From: Sulfurospirillaceae bacterium
GTDB lineage: Bacteria > Campylobacterota > Campylobacteria > Campylobacterales > Sulfurospirillaceae
NCBI GenBank assembly: GCA_028684065.1
Contig: JAQUGO010000004.1
Span: 229,528 to 293,527, forward strand
Reading direction: 5' to 3'
Length of the DNA stretch: 64,000 bases
The notes beneath the pieces are model-generated. The model was not told the DNA's origin and did no database searches. It saw only the letters and a list, made by a program, of their open reading frames with translations. The translations under genes and the position numbers were made by a program. Each line of letters opens with the position of its first letter. Positions within the stretch are counted from its first letter, which is position 1. Below are positions 27,158-36,400 of the stretch, in pieces.

Positions 27158-28104
27158 TAATTTGCAGTCCTATAACAATTTTTACCACTATGTTTTGCTT
27201 CATAGAGGGCTTTGTCTGCTTTATCCAATAGCTCTTCAGCGCATATACCTGCTTTATGTGAGCAAAGACCAGCACTCAGTGTGAGGTGAATATCATGACC
27301 TTTGTAGAGTAGTTTGCTTTCACACGTTTCTTTGATGATACGGTCAACAATTTTAAGGGCTTCTTCATAAGATGTGCGATTAAGAAGTATCACAAATTCT
27401 TCTCCACCATAACGATAGATACGTGTTCCACGTCGTAAAGAATTTTGAATGAGTTTGGAGAGGAAAATAAGTGTTTTATCGCCTGCAATATGGCCAAAAG
27501 AGTCATTGATTTTTTTAAAATCATCGGCATCAAACATGACTAAATGCATATCAATAGCTTTTTCTTTACCAATGCTAAGAACTTCTTCTAAATCTTTAAC
27601 AAGGACTCTTCGATTGTGTGCTTTGGTGAGAGGGTCAATGTTAGATTCTCTTTCTAGTCTTTCAACTTCCAATTTTAATTTAGCAATTGTCTCATCGGCA
27701 TTTTGTAATTCTTGGAAAATTTGACTTTGAAAATTATCGAAAGCTTGAATCACTTGATGTGTATCAACGCTCGTATAATCTTTCTTGATAAAATCGATAT
27801 TAATAGCAGTCTCATCTGAAATAGTTTTTAACGTGTCATTTGTTTTAACAAATTCTTCTAATCCTTTTTTAACAAGACCAAAGCATGTTTCACTGACCAT
27901 TTCTTCGTGTTGTGTATTTGAAAAGAGATAACCATGTTTTTTTGATAAGTCTATAAGATCAGGATCAGACCCTGCCTGTAATTGTTCCATAAACGTATCA
28001 TGATAATATTTAGGATAAGGAGGGATATTTAACTGACGGAGTTTTGTAAATGTCTCTTCTGCAAGCTCAAAAATTGCTTCTGAAATATGATGGTTGTTAT
28101 TCAT
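27157..28104 (-). CDS. Diguanylate cyclase (GGDEF)
   Basis: A 315-aa cytosolic protein with an N-terminal ~140-residue helical region of unknown function ('IPPYPKYYHDTF' early), a coiled coil (~130-155) and a GGDEF domain with 'DPLTKAHNRR' and an active GGEEF motif ('YRYGGEEFVIL'). The inhibitory I-site appears lost: the RxxD position reads 'RRGT'. It should make c-di-GMP without classical product inhibition. It is the first gene of the long minus-strand operon and overlaps cvpA by one base. Confidence 0.92.
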   Translation of the reverse strand: MNNNHHISEAIFELAEETFTKLRQLNIPPYPKYYHDTFMEQLQAGSDPDLIDLSKKHGYLFSNTQHEEMVSETCFGLVKKGLEEFVKTNDTLKTISDETAINIDFIKKDYTSVDTHQVIQAFDNFQSQIFQELQNADETIAKLKLEVERLERESNIDPLTKAHNRRVLVKDLEEVLSIGKEKAIDMHLVMFDADDFKKINDSFGHIAGDKTLIFLSKLIQNSLRRGTRIYRYGGEEFVILLNRTSYEEALKIVDRIIKETCESKLLYKGHDIHLTLSAGLCSHKAGICAEELLDKADKALYEAKHSGKNCYRTAN

Positions 28105-28262
28105 GCGTATTAATGCCTTTTAACCGTATATTTTTTTGTTAATAGTATAGCCTCACTTAGCTGTAATATTAGTAAAATGTATTTTTTAACTCAACATTCT
28201 CGCAGAACTCTTTTAACGTAAAGTGCTAAAAGAATAACACTAAATGTTAAGTTATGCCAGTA

Positions 28263-28282
28263 ATAGCCTATTTTATGGCTAT
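28263..28282 (-). terminator. Weak hairpin at the pilT 3' end
   Basis: ATAGCC/GGCTAT form a 6-bp stem with an 8-base loop spanning the pilT stop codon. The 28105-28278 spacer otherwise shows only AT-rich sequence that should contain the promoter of the downstream diguanylate-cyclase operon. A long T-tract is absent, so termination is uncertain. Confidence 0.3.
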
Positions 28283-29346
28283 ATACCCATATTATTTAAT
28301 AATTCTTGGGGCTGTGTTGAGTACCGTATAGCATCTTCTTTCGTAATTAAATTGGATTTTAAATTTCGCATCATAGCCTGTGTTTGAGTGACCATACCCG
28401 TTTTTTGTTGATTGAGCTGCATCTGTGAATAAAGTTGATGAATTTTATTTTCTCGAATAAGGTTTGCAATAGCAGCATTGTTAATCAAAATTTCATGAAT
28501 AGCAACCCTTCCTCCTCCCACTCGCGGCAAAAGACTTTGTGACACAACCGCGTACAACGACGTGGCAAGCATATTACGCACTTGCACTTGCTCAGCTCCT
28601 TCGAAGCTATCTACAATTCTATTAATTGTTTGTACTGCTGAGTTTGTATGGAGTGTTCCAAAAACCAAGTGCCCTGTTTCAGCTGCTGTGATAGCTGTAC
28701 TAATGGTTTCTTGGTCACGCATCTCCCCAACTAAAATGATATCTGGATCTTCACGAAGTGAAAATTTCAAAGCTCGTGCGAAGCTTTTAGTATCTTCTCC
28801 CACATTACGGTGTGAGAAAAGAGCCTTTTTATTGGTATGTACAAATTCCACAGGGTCTTCAATGGTGATAACGTGACGATGTTCAAAAAGGTTCACTTCA
28901 TTCAACAGGGCCGCTAGAGTTGTTGATTTACCACTTCCCGTTGGGCCGGTAACTAAGATAAGCCCTTTTTCACGTTTAATAATTTCTTTAAAAACGATAG
29001 GTGCGTTTAAATCATCTAAGGATGGAATGTCAATAGGGATAATTCTAAAGGCAGCTGCAAGCTCCCCATTCATTGTATAATAATAGTTTGCACGAAATCG
29101 ACCAATATCGGGAAACATAATCGCAAAATCAAGTTCTTTTTCTTCTTCAAGTTTCTTTTTCTGCTTATCCGTAATCAGGGTATAACATATTTCTTCAATA
29201 ACAGTACCATTAAGGTGTTCCATATCCAAGGGAACTAATTTCCCATCAATCCTAATTTGAGGTTCACTTCGACTCACTAAGTGTAAATCCGAAGCTTTAT
29301 AGGCAACCACATTTTTCAGTAACGCTTTGATATTAAGTGAACTCAT
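28279..29346 (-). CDS. pilT: Type IV pilus retraction ATPase PilT
   Basis: A 355-aa secretion-type ATPase. Walker A 'TGPTGSGKSTTLAALL', the Asp box, Walker B 'LREDPDIILVGEMRDQETI', the His-box region 'TAAETGHLVFGTLHT' and the C-terminal AIRNLIRE-like 'AIANLIRENKIHQL' that marks retraction ATPases are all present. PilT depolymerises pili for twitching or DNA uptake. No other pilus gene is nearby; it follows gatC at 20 bases. Confidence 0.93.
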   Translation of the reverse strand: MSSLNIKALLKNVVAYKASDLHLVSRSEPQIRIDGKLVPLDMEHLNGTVIEEICYTLITDKQKKKLEEEKELDFAIMFPDIGRFRANYYYTMNGELAAAFRIIPIDIPSLDDLNAPIVFKEIIKREKGLILVTGPTGSGKSTTLAALLNEVNLFEHRHVITIEDPVEFVHTNKKALFSHRNVGEDTKSFARALKFSLREDPDIILVGEMRDQETISTAITAAETGHLVFGTLHTNSAVQTINRIVDSFEGAEQVQVRNMLATSLYAVVSQSLLPRVGGGRVAIHEILINNAAIANLIRENKIHQLYSQMQLNQQKTGMVTQTQAMMRNLKSNLITKEDAIRYSTQPQELLNNMGI

Positions 29347-29366
29347 CGTAGGAATCTCCTTTAGGG

Positions 29367-29657
29367 CTATTCGATAATTTTAGGAACAACAAAAAAACCA
29401 TTTTCACTTTGTGGGGCGTTGCGCAAAATTGTTTCAATAATTTCTGGTTTATTGTGAGGAATATCTTCTCTAAAAGGCGTTCCTCCGCTAACGGTTGTAA
29501 ATGTAGCTTCTTCATGATCAAGATTGAGCTCATTAAGATTTTCAACAAATTCAACAATTTCACTTAATTGATTGATCACACCTTCACGTTTTTCATCACT
29601 AATTTTCAATGAAGAGAGTTTTTCTAATTTTTGCAGTAAGGTATTATCAATTTTCAT
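29367..29657 (-). CDS. gatC: Aspartyl/glutamyl-tRNA amidotransferase subunit C
   Basis: A 96-aa GatC, the stabilising subunit of the GatCAB complex that converts Glu-tRNA(Gln) and Asp-tRNA(Asn) to the amides. It shows the family pattern 'LEKLSSLKISDEKREG' and 'LNELNLDHEEATF', with the late 'FREDIPHNKPEIIETILRNAPQ'. AAGGAAAAGAGAT precedes the ATG. gatA and gatB are not adjacent. The 29658-29830 spacer holds the divergent promoters. Confidence 0.93.
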   Translation of the reverse strand: MKIDNTLLQKLEKLSSLKISDEKREGVINQLSEIVEFVENLNELNLDHEEATFTTVSGGTPFREDIPHNKPEIIETILRNAPQSENGFFVVPKIIE

Positions 29658-29830
29658 ATCTCTTTTCCTTGTTACTTTTGATACTTCTAAATGTTAGATG
29701 TTATTATAGCAGATACTCTTTTTGAGCATACTGAAAAAGGTAAAAAGTTACAAAAAACACTATTAGTCCCTTTTTATATTTCTTGTGCTAAACTTTTAGA
29801 AATTTATACGACGTTATAAAAGGATAGAGC

Positions 29831-30412
29831 TTGGGATTGAAAGAAAATATTGAAGCAGTCAAAGAAGAGATTAGTACAGAAGAACAATTTCTTGAAGGTA
29901 TGATAAAAGGAGAGCGTTTTTTTAAGCGTAATAAGAAATATATCCTAAGTTTCTTTGTTATACTTATTCTTGGCGGTAGTGGTTACGCTATTAATGACAT
30001 GATTCACCAAAACAATCTTACTGTTTCTAATGTTGCTTACCAATCATTACTTAAAGATGCGAATGATACAAAAGCATTAGAGATTCTTAAGCAAAAAAAC
30101 GCAAACTTGTATGCTCTTTATGTGTTTCACCAAGCAGTGCAAAAGAGTGATGTTGAAGCATTAAAAAAGTTGTCAGCGTCAAAAGAAAATCTAATTATTG
30201 CAGACTTGGCAGGGTATCAAGCATCACAATTGGAGAAAACTACGTTAGCACAAAGTGAACTTTTAAGTGGACTTGTTTTATTAGAAGAGGGATATGGTTT
30301 ATTAAAAGAAGGGAAAATAGATGAGGCTAGGTTGAAGTTTGCTCAGATTGAAGTAAATTCTCCGCTAAAACAGATTGCAAAAAATCTAGAACACTATCAA
30401 GGTTTAAAATAA
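29831..30412 (+). CDS. YfgM-like single-pass membrane protein
   Basis: A 193-aa protein with a cytoplasmic N-terminus (~35 aa), one membrane helix (~36-54) and a helical TPR-like periplasmic domain. This matches the TPR_21/YfgM type, in which E. coli YfgM links the Sec translocon to periplasmic chaperones. Start TTG 29831 is supported by AGGA six bases upstream. It overlaps by one base (TAATG) a BamB-like propeller lipoprotein, the same gene pairing as yfgM-bamB in E. coli, which strengthens the call. Sequence similarity itself is modest by eye. Confidence 0.6.
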   Translation: MGLKENIEAVKEEISTEEQFLEGMIKGERFFKRNKKYILSFFVILILGGSGYAINDMIHQNNLTVSNVAYQSLLKDANDTKALEILKQKNANLYALYVFHQAVQKSDVEALKKLSASKENLIIADLAGYQASQLEKTTLAQSELLSGLVLLEEGYGLLKEGKIDEARLKFAQIEVNSPLKQIAKNLEHYQGLK

Positions 30413-31422
30413 TGGTACGATACAAAATTATTCTTTCACTGTTTGTTTTGATGTTTATTTTTAGTGGTTGTGGTACGAAAAGACAATACTATACGCCAGA
30501 TAGTCTCTCAGGACATGTAAGCTATGATGGTACTCTTCCCGCTGATATTATGGATTCTGTACGAGATGGTGCGACGCTTGAAAATGGGCAGTTGATTACG
30601 AATAAAGGGCTTTCAAACGTTATATTGCCAGAAGGATTTGTTTATCTTGGTGAAAATGAAGGCAGATATATTGCTACATCAAAATGTGGTGAAGTTAATA
30701 TTGTTGATGCATCAAAAAATATTATTTATGCTCAAAAATTTGACATCTCCGTTGCTTCCGCAAGACTTAAAGGCAATCTTTTAGCATTAGTCCTTGGGTC
30801 TAATGAAATAGTGCTCGTTGATATTAAAGCTCAAAAAGAACTTTTAAAGTTCAAACAAGATGATGTATTTGTTTTAGATTCACGTATAGCAGCACCATAT
30901 TTTTTAGGTGATTTAATTGTTTTCCCTACATTAGATGGAAAGCTTGTTATTGTCGATGAAAGAACACTTAAACCTATTCGTGATGTTGTTGTTAGTAATA
31001 ATAAATTCTTTGGAAACATTATCTACTTGCAAGTTTTAGGAGATCGTTTAGTGGCAGCAACAAAGAGCAAAGTTGTTTCCATTAATCCAAAATCAATGGC
31101 ATTTTTAGATGCAGATGTACGTGATGTCATTGTTTTAGAAAATAGAATTTTTGTTTTTACAAAAGATGGTAAAGTAATACTAACGGATGCTGATCTTAAA
31201 GTGCTTAAAGAACGTAAGTTTACGTTTGCAACTTTTTCTGGAACCATTTCTGGAGATTTTATTTATATGATTGAAAAAAGTGGTTATATTATTGCAACGG
31301 ATTTGGATTTGGTTTCTATCAATGTTTATAAATTACCGGATGAAATCGAAACACATATTTTTACTACAGGTGATGCACTTTATTATAAAAATCACTTTTT
31401 TAAACTTAGTAAAAAACAATAA
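30412..31422 (+). CDS. BamB-like beta-propeller lipoprotein
   Basis: A 336-aa lipoprotein: signal peptide with lipobox 'FSGC' (Cys at ~20), then repeated beta-strand blades with patterns such as 'GDLIVFPTLDGKLVIVDERT' and 'NRIFVFTKDGKVILTD', typical of PQQ-type propellers. BamB assists outer-membrane protein assembly by the BAM complex. Support comes from the lipobox, the blades and the upstream YfgM-like gene. At 336 aa it is shorter than E. coli BamB (~390). Confidence 0.6.
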   Translation: MVRYKIILSLFVLMFIFSGCGTKRQYYTPDSLSGHVSYDGTLPADIMDSVRDGATLENGQLITNKGLSNVILPEGFVYLGENEGRYIATSKCGEVNIVDASKNIIYAQKFDISVASARLKGNLLALVLGSNEIVLVDIKAQKELLKFKQDDVFVLDSRIAAPYFLGDLIVFPTLDGKLVIVDERTLKPIRDVVVSNNKFFGNIIYLQVLGDRLVAATKSKVVSINPKSMAFLDADVRDVIVLENRIFVFTKDGKVILTDADLKVLKERKFTFATFSGTISGDFIYMIEKSGYIIATDLDLVSINVYKLPDEIETHIFTTGDALYYKNHFFKLSKKQ

Positions 31423-31438
31423 AGCTCAGTTTTCTTGT

Positions 31439-31759
31439 ATGAAAGAGATGTTAGAAAAAATTTGTAAAAGTTGTATTTTAACATCTCTGGAGACAATTGA
31501 TCCTAAGACTCTAAATACCCGAAAAAAAGTGATAATTTACAGTGGTGTCGATTTACAGCATTATTATCATATTATTTTTCATTCAGAGCAAAAGAGTCGT
31601 TTTATACTTAAGCATGCTCAAGAGATTATCACTCTTGAATCCTTGCTTGAGTTACATGTAAAGCATATTTATAAATACAAACACCTTTTAGTTTCAGGGT
31701 CTATTTGTTCAAAAGCGATAGCCTTTTTAAAAGATAATGGTTGGAAGGTTACTCAATGA
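31439..31759 (+). CDS. Hypothetical small protein
   Basis: I do not recognise this protein. The ORF track starts at 31271, but that stretch lies inside the upstream lipoprotein gene, so ATG 31439 (106 aa) is the likeliest start; the ribosome site is weak and ATG 31448 is an alternative. It is soluble and His/Lys-rich in the middle ('DLQHYYHIIFHSEQ') and ends 'CSKAIAFLKDNGWKVTQ'. The stop overlaps the coaX start (ATGA), suggesting a real coupled gene. It might be a small regulatory or cofactor-linked protein; no function is assigned. Confidence 0.6.
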   Translation: MKEMLEKICKSCILTSLETIDPKTLNTRKKVIIYSGVDLQHYYHIIFHSEQKSRFILKHAQEIITLESLLELHVKHIYKYKHLLVSGSICSKAIAFLKDNGWKVTQ

Positions 31760-32382
31760 TATTGTTTGATATCGGAAATTCTACAGTCGATTGTTATCAA
31801 GAGGGGAAAGTATGGAGCTTAACACACGCACAATTTAAAGATTTCTCGACTAAAGAAAAAAGCTATTATATTTGTGTCAATGAAGCAATGAGCCAATACC
31901 TAAAGTCCAAAAGTCATTATATTGATTTAGAGCCCTATTTTGAATTTGACACTATCTATCAAGGAATGGGCATAGATAGAATAGCTGCGTGTTGTACAAT
32001 TGGCGATGGTATGATTGTTGACGCTGGAAGCGCTATAACGATTGATATAATGTCTGGTGGGGTTCATTTAGGTGGATTTATTTTACCAGGTATTATGGCA
32101 TATGAGCGATGTTATAAATCCATTTCTCCACGGCTTGATGTACCTATAAATCCAAGTATTGCATTGGATGCCTTGCCTCAGCGTACTAGCGATGCCATTT
32201 CCTATGGTGTTATTAAGCCTATTATTATGATTTTAGAAGCTACATGTAAAGATAAAAAAATATTTTTTACGGGTGGTGATGGAAAGTTTTTTTCAAAATA
32301 CTTTAAAAATGCAGTATTTGATAGAACATTGATTTTTAGAGGGATGTTACAGACCCTTAAACATAGTAAATTAGAAGAATAA
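31756..32382 (+). CDS. coaX: Type III pantothenate kinase
   Basis: A 208-aa ASKHA-fold kinase for the first step of coenzyme A synthesis. The phosphate motif 'LFDIGNSTVDC', the 'GMGIDRIAACC' pantothenate region and 'VDAGSAITIDIMSGG' are present. It is short compared with the ~250 aa of many CoaX proteins but usual, as I recall, for Campylobacterota. ATG 31756, preceded by GGAAGG, is preferred over the track's TTG 31741. It lies 13 bases before hisG. Confidence 0.9.
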   Translation: MILFDIGNSTVDCYQEGKVWSLTHAQFKDFSTKEKSYYICVNEAMSQYLKSKSHYIDLEPYFEFDTIYQGMGIDRIAACCTIGDGMIVDAGSAITIDIMSGGVHLGGFILPGIMAYERCYKSISPRLDVPINPSIALDALPQRTSDAISYGVIKPIIMILEATCKDKKIFFTGGDGKFFSKYFKNAVFDRTLIFRGMLQTLKHSKLEE

Positions 32383-32395
32383 AGGAATTATAAAG

Positions 32396-33004
32396 ATGTT
32401 AACTGTTGCATTACCAAAAGGGCGAATTGCAGAAGAAACGCTTGCTATCTTTGAAAAAATTTTTAAGACATCATTTCAATTTGATGATAGAAAATTGATT
32501 TTAGAAGCAGACAATTTTCGTTTCTTACTTGTGCGCAATCAAGATGTACCTGCTTATGTATTGCATCAATCTGCTGATATTGGAGTCGTTGGGCTTGATG
32601 TTTTGGAGGAAAAAGATGAAGATTTATTACGCCTTTTGGATTTAGGTATTGGTAAATGTAAAGTATGTGTAGGTATTCAAGATAACAAAGAGATTGACTA
32701 TACAATACCAGAGTTAAAAGTAGCGACAAAAATGGTTAATATTGCACAAAAATATTTTTCAAAAAAAGCTATGGCTGTAGAAATTATTAAACTATATGGT
32801 TCTATTGAGTTAGCACCTCTTGTAGGTCTTTCAGATGTTATAGTAGATATCGTAGAAACGGGAAGCACCATGAAGCAAAATGGTTTAAAAGTCGTCGAAA
32901 CGATTATGGAATCATCTGCTTATTTAATTGCTAACAAAAATAGCTTTATTGAAAAAAAAGAAGAGATTATTGCTTTATATACACAAATTAGTAAAATTAT
33001 TTAA
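32396..33004 (+). CDS. hisG: ATP phosphoribosyltransferase, short form
   Basis: A 202-aa catalytic enzyme of the first histidine step. 'LTVALPKGRIAEETL' opens the protein and 'LSDVIVDIVETGSTMKQNGL' is the PRPP-binding signature. It lacks the C-terminal ACT-like regulatory domain of the ~300-aa long form, so by family knowledge it should need a HisZ partner, which is not in this window. AAAGGA precedes the ATG. Its stop lies inside a 16-bp inverted repeat shared with the converging receiver gene. Confidence 0.93.
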   Translation: MLTVALPKGRIAEETLAIFEKIFKTSFQFDDRKLILEADNFRFLLVRNQDVPAYVLHQSADIGVVGLDVLEEKDEDLLRLLDLGIGKCKVCVGIQDNKEIDYTIPELKVATKMVNIAQKYFSKKAMAVEIIKLYGSIELAPLVGLSDVIVDIVETGSTMKQNGLKVVETIMESSAYLIANKNSFIEKKEEIIALYTQISKII

Positions 33005-33037
33005 AGTGGTTGAACTCTAAAAGAGTTCAACCACTTT
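33003..33037. terminator. 16-bp bidirectional hairpin between convergent genes
   Basis: AAAGTGGTTGAACTCT (33003-33018) and AGAGTTCAACCACTTT (33022-33037) are perfectly complementary with a 3-base loop. The repeat begins in the hisG stop and covers the last codons (KVVELF) of the minus-strand receiver gene, so it can end transcription from both sides. Confidence 0.8.
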
Positions 33038-33397
33038 AGCAATTTTTAGGTTAAGATCATGCTCGCGAATAGGTTTGACTAGAAAGTCAAATGCCCCAGA
33101 ATCAAAAGCTTCACTTTTTCGTGTTTCATCTGTTGTAAGAACAATAACAGGAGTTTTATTTAAATCATGCATTGATTGTAAGTTTGTTAAAAATTCAATG
33201 CCGTCCATCACAGGCATTTTGATATCTAATAAAATAAGATTGATATCACCTTCACTTTTTAACGTGCTTAGAGCATCTAAGCCATTTGTTGCTTCAACAA
33301 TAGAAGCAACATTAGGGTGTCTTTTTAACATGGAGCTAATCAGTTTAAGATTAATAAAATCATCATCAACGGCTAAAATTTTTAACTTTTTTTCCAT
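33017..33397 (-). CDS. Single-domain response regulator (CheY-like)
   Basis: A 126-aa lone receiver with acidic pocket Asp11-13, phospho-acceptor Asp58 in 'LILLDIKMPVMDG', Thr in 'VLTTDE' and Lys in 'FLVKPI'. No output domain. It follows the hybrid kinase by 11 bases and is probably phosphorylated by it or by its receiver relay. The last six codons form part of the terminator hairpin. Confidence 0.9.
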   Translation of the reverse strand: MEKKLKILAVDDDFINLKLISSMLKRHPNVASIVEATNGLDALSTLKSEGDINLILLDIKMPVMDGIEFLTNLQSMHDLNKTPVIVLTTDETRKSEAFDSGAFDFLVKPIREHDLNLKIAKVVELF

Positions 33398-33408
33398 TTT
33401 ATTGCCCT

Positions 33409-36400
33409 TTATGAAATATATTTAGCGATAAGCTGCTCTAAATCTTTTTTACTAATTTGATTTGGTAAAATAGTATCAAAAGGCATGTCTTCATTTGTGG
33501 TCGTGTCATTAGGATCTTTAAACATTATCGTATGAATAATTCCAACATTGTGTGCTTTGGCAATTTCTTGTAACCATTGTGAAAAATCTAAAAAATCCTC
33601 AGTCAAAATTTCTTTATCGAAGAGGATAACGCGATAATGCTTTTCTTTGATTTTTTCTTTAAATTCATGATATGTGCTTGCTGCTTCTACACTTTTTGAA
33701 AGTTTAGAAAGAACACTTGTAAAAATTTTTGTTTCAATGGTACTTTTTTTAAAGACTAAAATTTCTGATATTTCAATAGAGGGGAGAGGCTCTACAGTAG
33801 ATTGAGAATCATTTTTCTGCGGAGTGTTTACTTCTTCTTCAAGTGTTGGTAATACTTCCACGCTCTTAACAGGCTCAAGTATGACAGGAGTATTGATTTC
33901 TCCTTCAGCTTCTTGGTCACTGAAGTCTATTTTTTCTGGTATAAATATATTTAAAATACTAATAATATTGTCTTTTTTAATAGGTTTGGTGATATATTCA
34001 TCAAGACCTTCTTTCATAAACCGTTCTCTATCTCCCTTAAGGGCATTGGCTGTAATGGCAACAATTGGGATATGTGGTAGTCTATTCTTATCTTCATATT
34101 CTAAAATACGGTGTGTTGCTTCAATACCATCCATAACAGGCATTGCAATATCCATAAAGATCATATCAAAATTACCGGCTCTGCGCTTTTCAACAGCTTG
34201 CAGTCCATTAGGGACAATGGTAATGTTAAGGCCCAAATCTTCAAGCGTGCGTTTAATGAGTTTTTGGTTAATTTCATTATCTTCGGCCACCAAAACATCT
34301 GCCTTAAATTTCTTACCATAGGTCCCTTTAGGTAATGGTTTCAGTTCAGGAGTTGATTCTTTAGACGGGAGAAGCTCGCGCTTGCTTTCTAAGACTTTTA
34401 CAAGTTTTGAAACATTAATAGGTTCATAAATTGGTGTGATATATTTAGTAGAGAATTCATTAAATTTTGATTGTTGGGATGATTTTAAAATTAAAATAAT
34501 AGGTATTTTGATCTTTTTATATTCTTCTAATTCATCTTTCGTTAAATTATTGTAATCAGCAATAATAATATTACTACCTGATTTAAAAATCAGATTTTTA
34601 AGTCCTGCAAAATCATTATAGTATTTCACAAAAGAACCAAAATAGGTAAAGTAGTCATACATAAATTCTGTATGAGCTTTGGTATTGTGTTGTGGTGAGC
34701 ATAAAGCACAGTTAAATTCACTGAATCGGTCTTTATAATCAATGCTATTTGATTGGGACTCTATTAAGTCTAAGATAAAGAAGAACTTACTACCTTTCCC
34801 CTCTTCACTTGTAACTTCAAGTTTCCCACCCATAAGCATAATATATTTAGAAGAAATCGTAAGTCCTAATCCTGTTCCACCAAATTTTCGGGTAATAGTT
34901 GAGTCGGCTTGATTGAAAGCATCAAAGATTCCCTCAATTTTTTCTTGATTAATGCCAATTCCAGAATCTTCAACACTAAAGAGAATACGAGATTTGCCTT
35001 CAGGTGCATTATCAACATGTTTGATTTGAACCGTTATATGCCCATTATTAGGTGTAAATTTAACCGCATTACTCATGAGATTAATAAGAACTTCTTTAAT
35101 TTTGACGGCATCACCTTTAACATAATGGTGCAAATTAGGGTCAATATATAAAGAGAGTTGAATATTTTTTTCTGCAGCTTTGGGACCATAGACTTCAATA
35201 GCATTTTCAAATTCATCAATCGGTGAGAAAAGGATTTCATCAATTTCAATTTTATTGCTTTCTACCTTGGAAAGATCAAGAATGTTATTAATAATGGCTA
35301 ATAGATTTTCAGAACTTTTTTCAATTACATCTACAAATTCTCTTTTTTCTTCATCTAAATCGGAGTTTTTCAAAAGTTCCGTAAAACCAATAATACCATT
35401 AAGTGGGGTTCTTATTTCATGAGACATATTAGCCAAAAAGATACTTTTAGCAGCACTTGCTTCTTCTGCGTTTTTCTTTTCTTTAGCAATATTTTCAATG
35501 GCTTTATCAATAATAGAGTACGCGACATTCATTCCTTGTGTGGTATTGAAATCCACTTTTTCTTTTGTTTCGGCAAGTTCTTCAACTCTTTCAAAGATAT
35601 TCTCAAGACCCTTAACATTTTTCTTAAATTGACTGGAAAGTGAAAAACCAAGGAACATTAAGACAAGAGAGATAATCCACGTAGCTCCAGCTCCAATAAG
35701 TTGTCCAATATTTTGGTTATCATAGATTTTTTCTTCAGCTTGTAAAGAGTTTTTAATAATTTGTGATGCTCGACTAAGCATATCAATCTTGTGTGTCAAA
35801 AGTCCAAACCAAAGCGTTGGATCAATTAAATATTCACCACTTTGTGCCGCCATAATGAGTTCGCTTTTAGCTTTAGCAATATCTTCCTCAAGTTTAATAT
35901 TCGCAGGTACTTTGTATAAGTTTTCAATTTGAGATTTTGTAGTAAAATCATTAATCGTTGTATAATCGAAGGCATTGGATGCACCAAAAATATTGATCCA
36001 AATAGAGAGATCTTTTTCACTAAAAGGAATGTATTGGCTTAGAATTTTTGAGATAAAACCTCTTTCTTGTCCAACATATTCAATATTTTTATAGACAGAG
36101 ACTAAAGAATACGTCATATTGGCAATGTTCGAGTTGGTATTAATAGTCCCTATGGTTTCTAATTCTTTGAGGATTTGGTTATTAATGTGACTGTAATATT
36201 CAAAAAACATTTTATTAAAGTCAATTGAAAAATTATCGACAGATTTTCGGACATCAACAATTTTGGTTAAATAAGTCATAACCATTTTGACATAAGGAGT
36301 TATTTCATGTGTTTGAAAAAAGTCGTGAAATTCTTTAATGGATTTATTAACACTTAATCGTTGCTCTTGCAAGGCTTCTTTTGCAATACTTCCTTGACTG

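Noticed and set aside
31271-31438. N-terminal 56 residues of the 162-aa track ORF
   Set aside because: They overlap the BamB-like gene in another frame and have biased Ile/Phe/Lys composition; ATG 31439 is a more plausible start.
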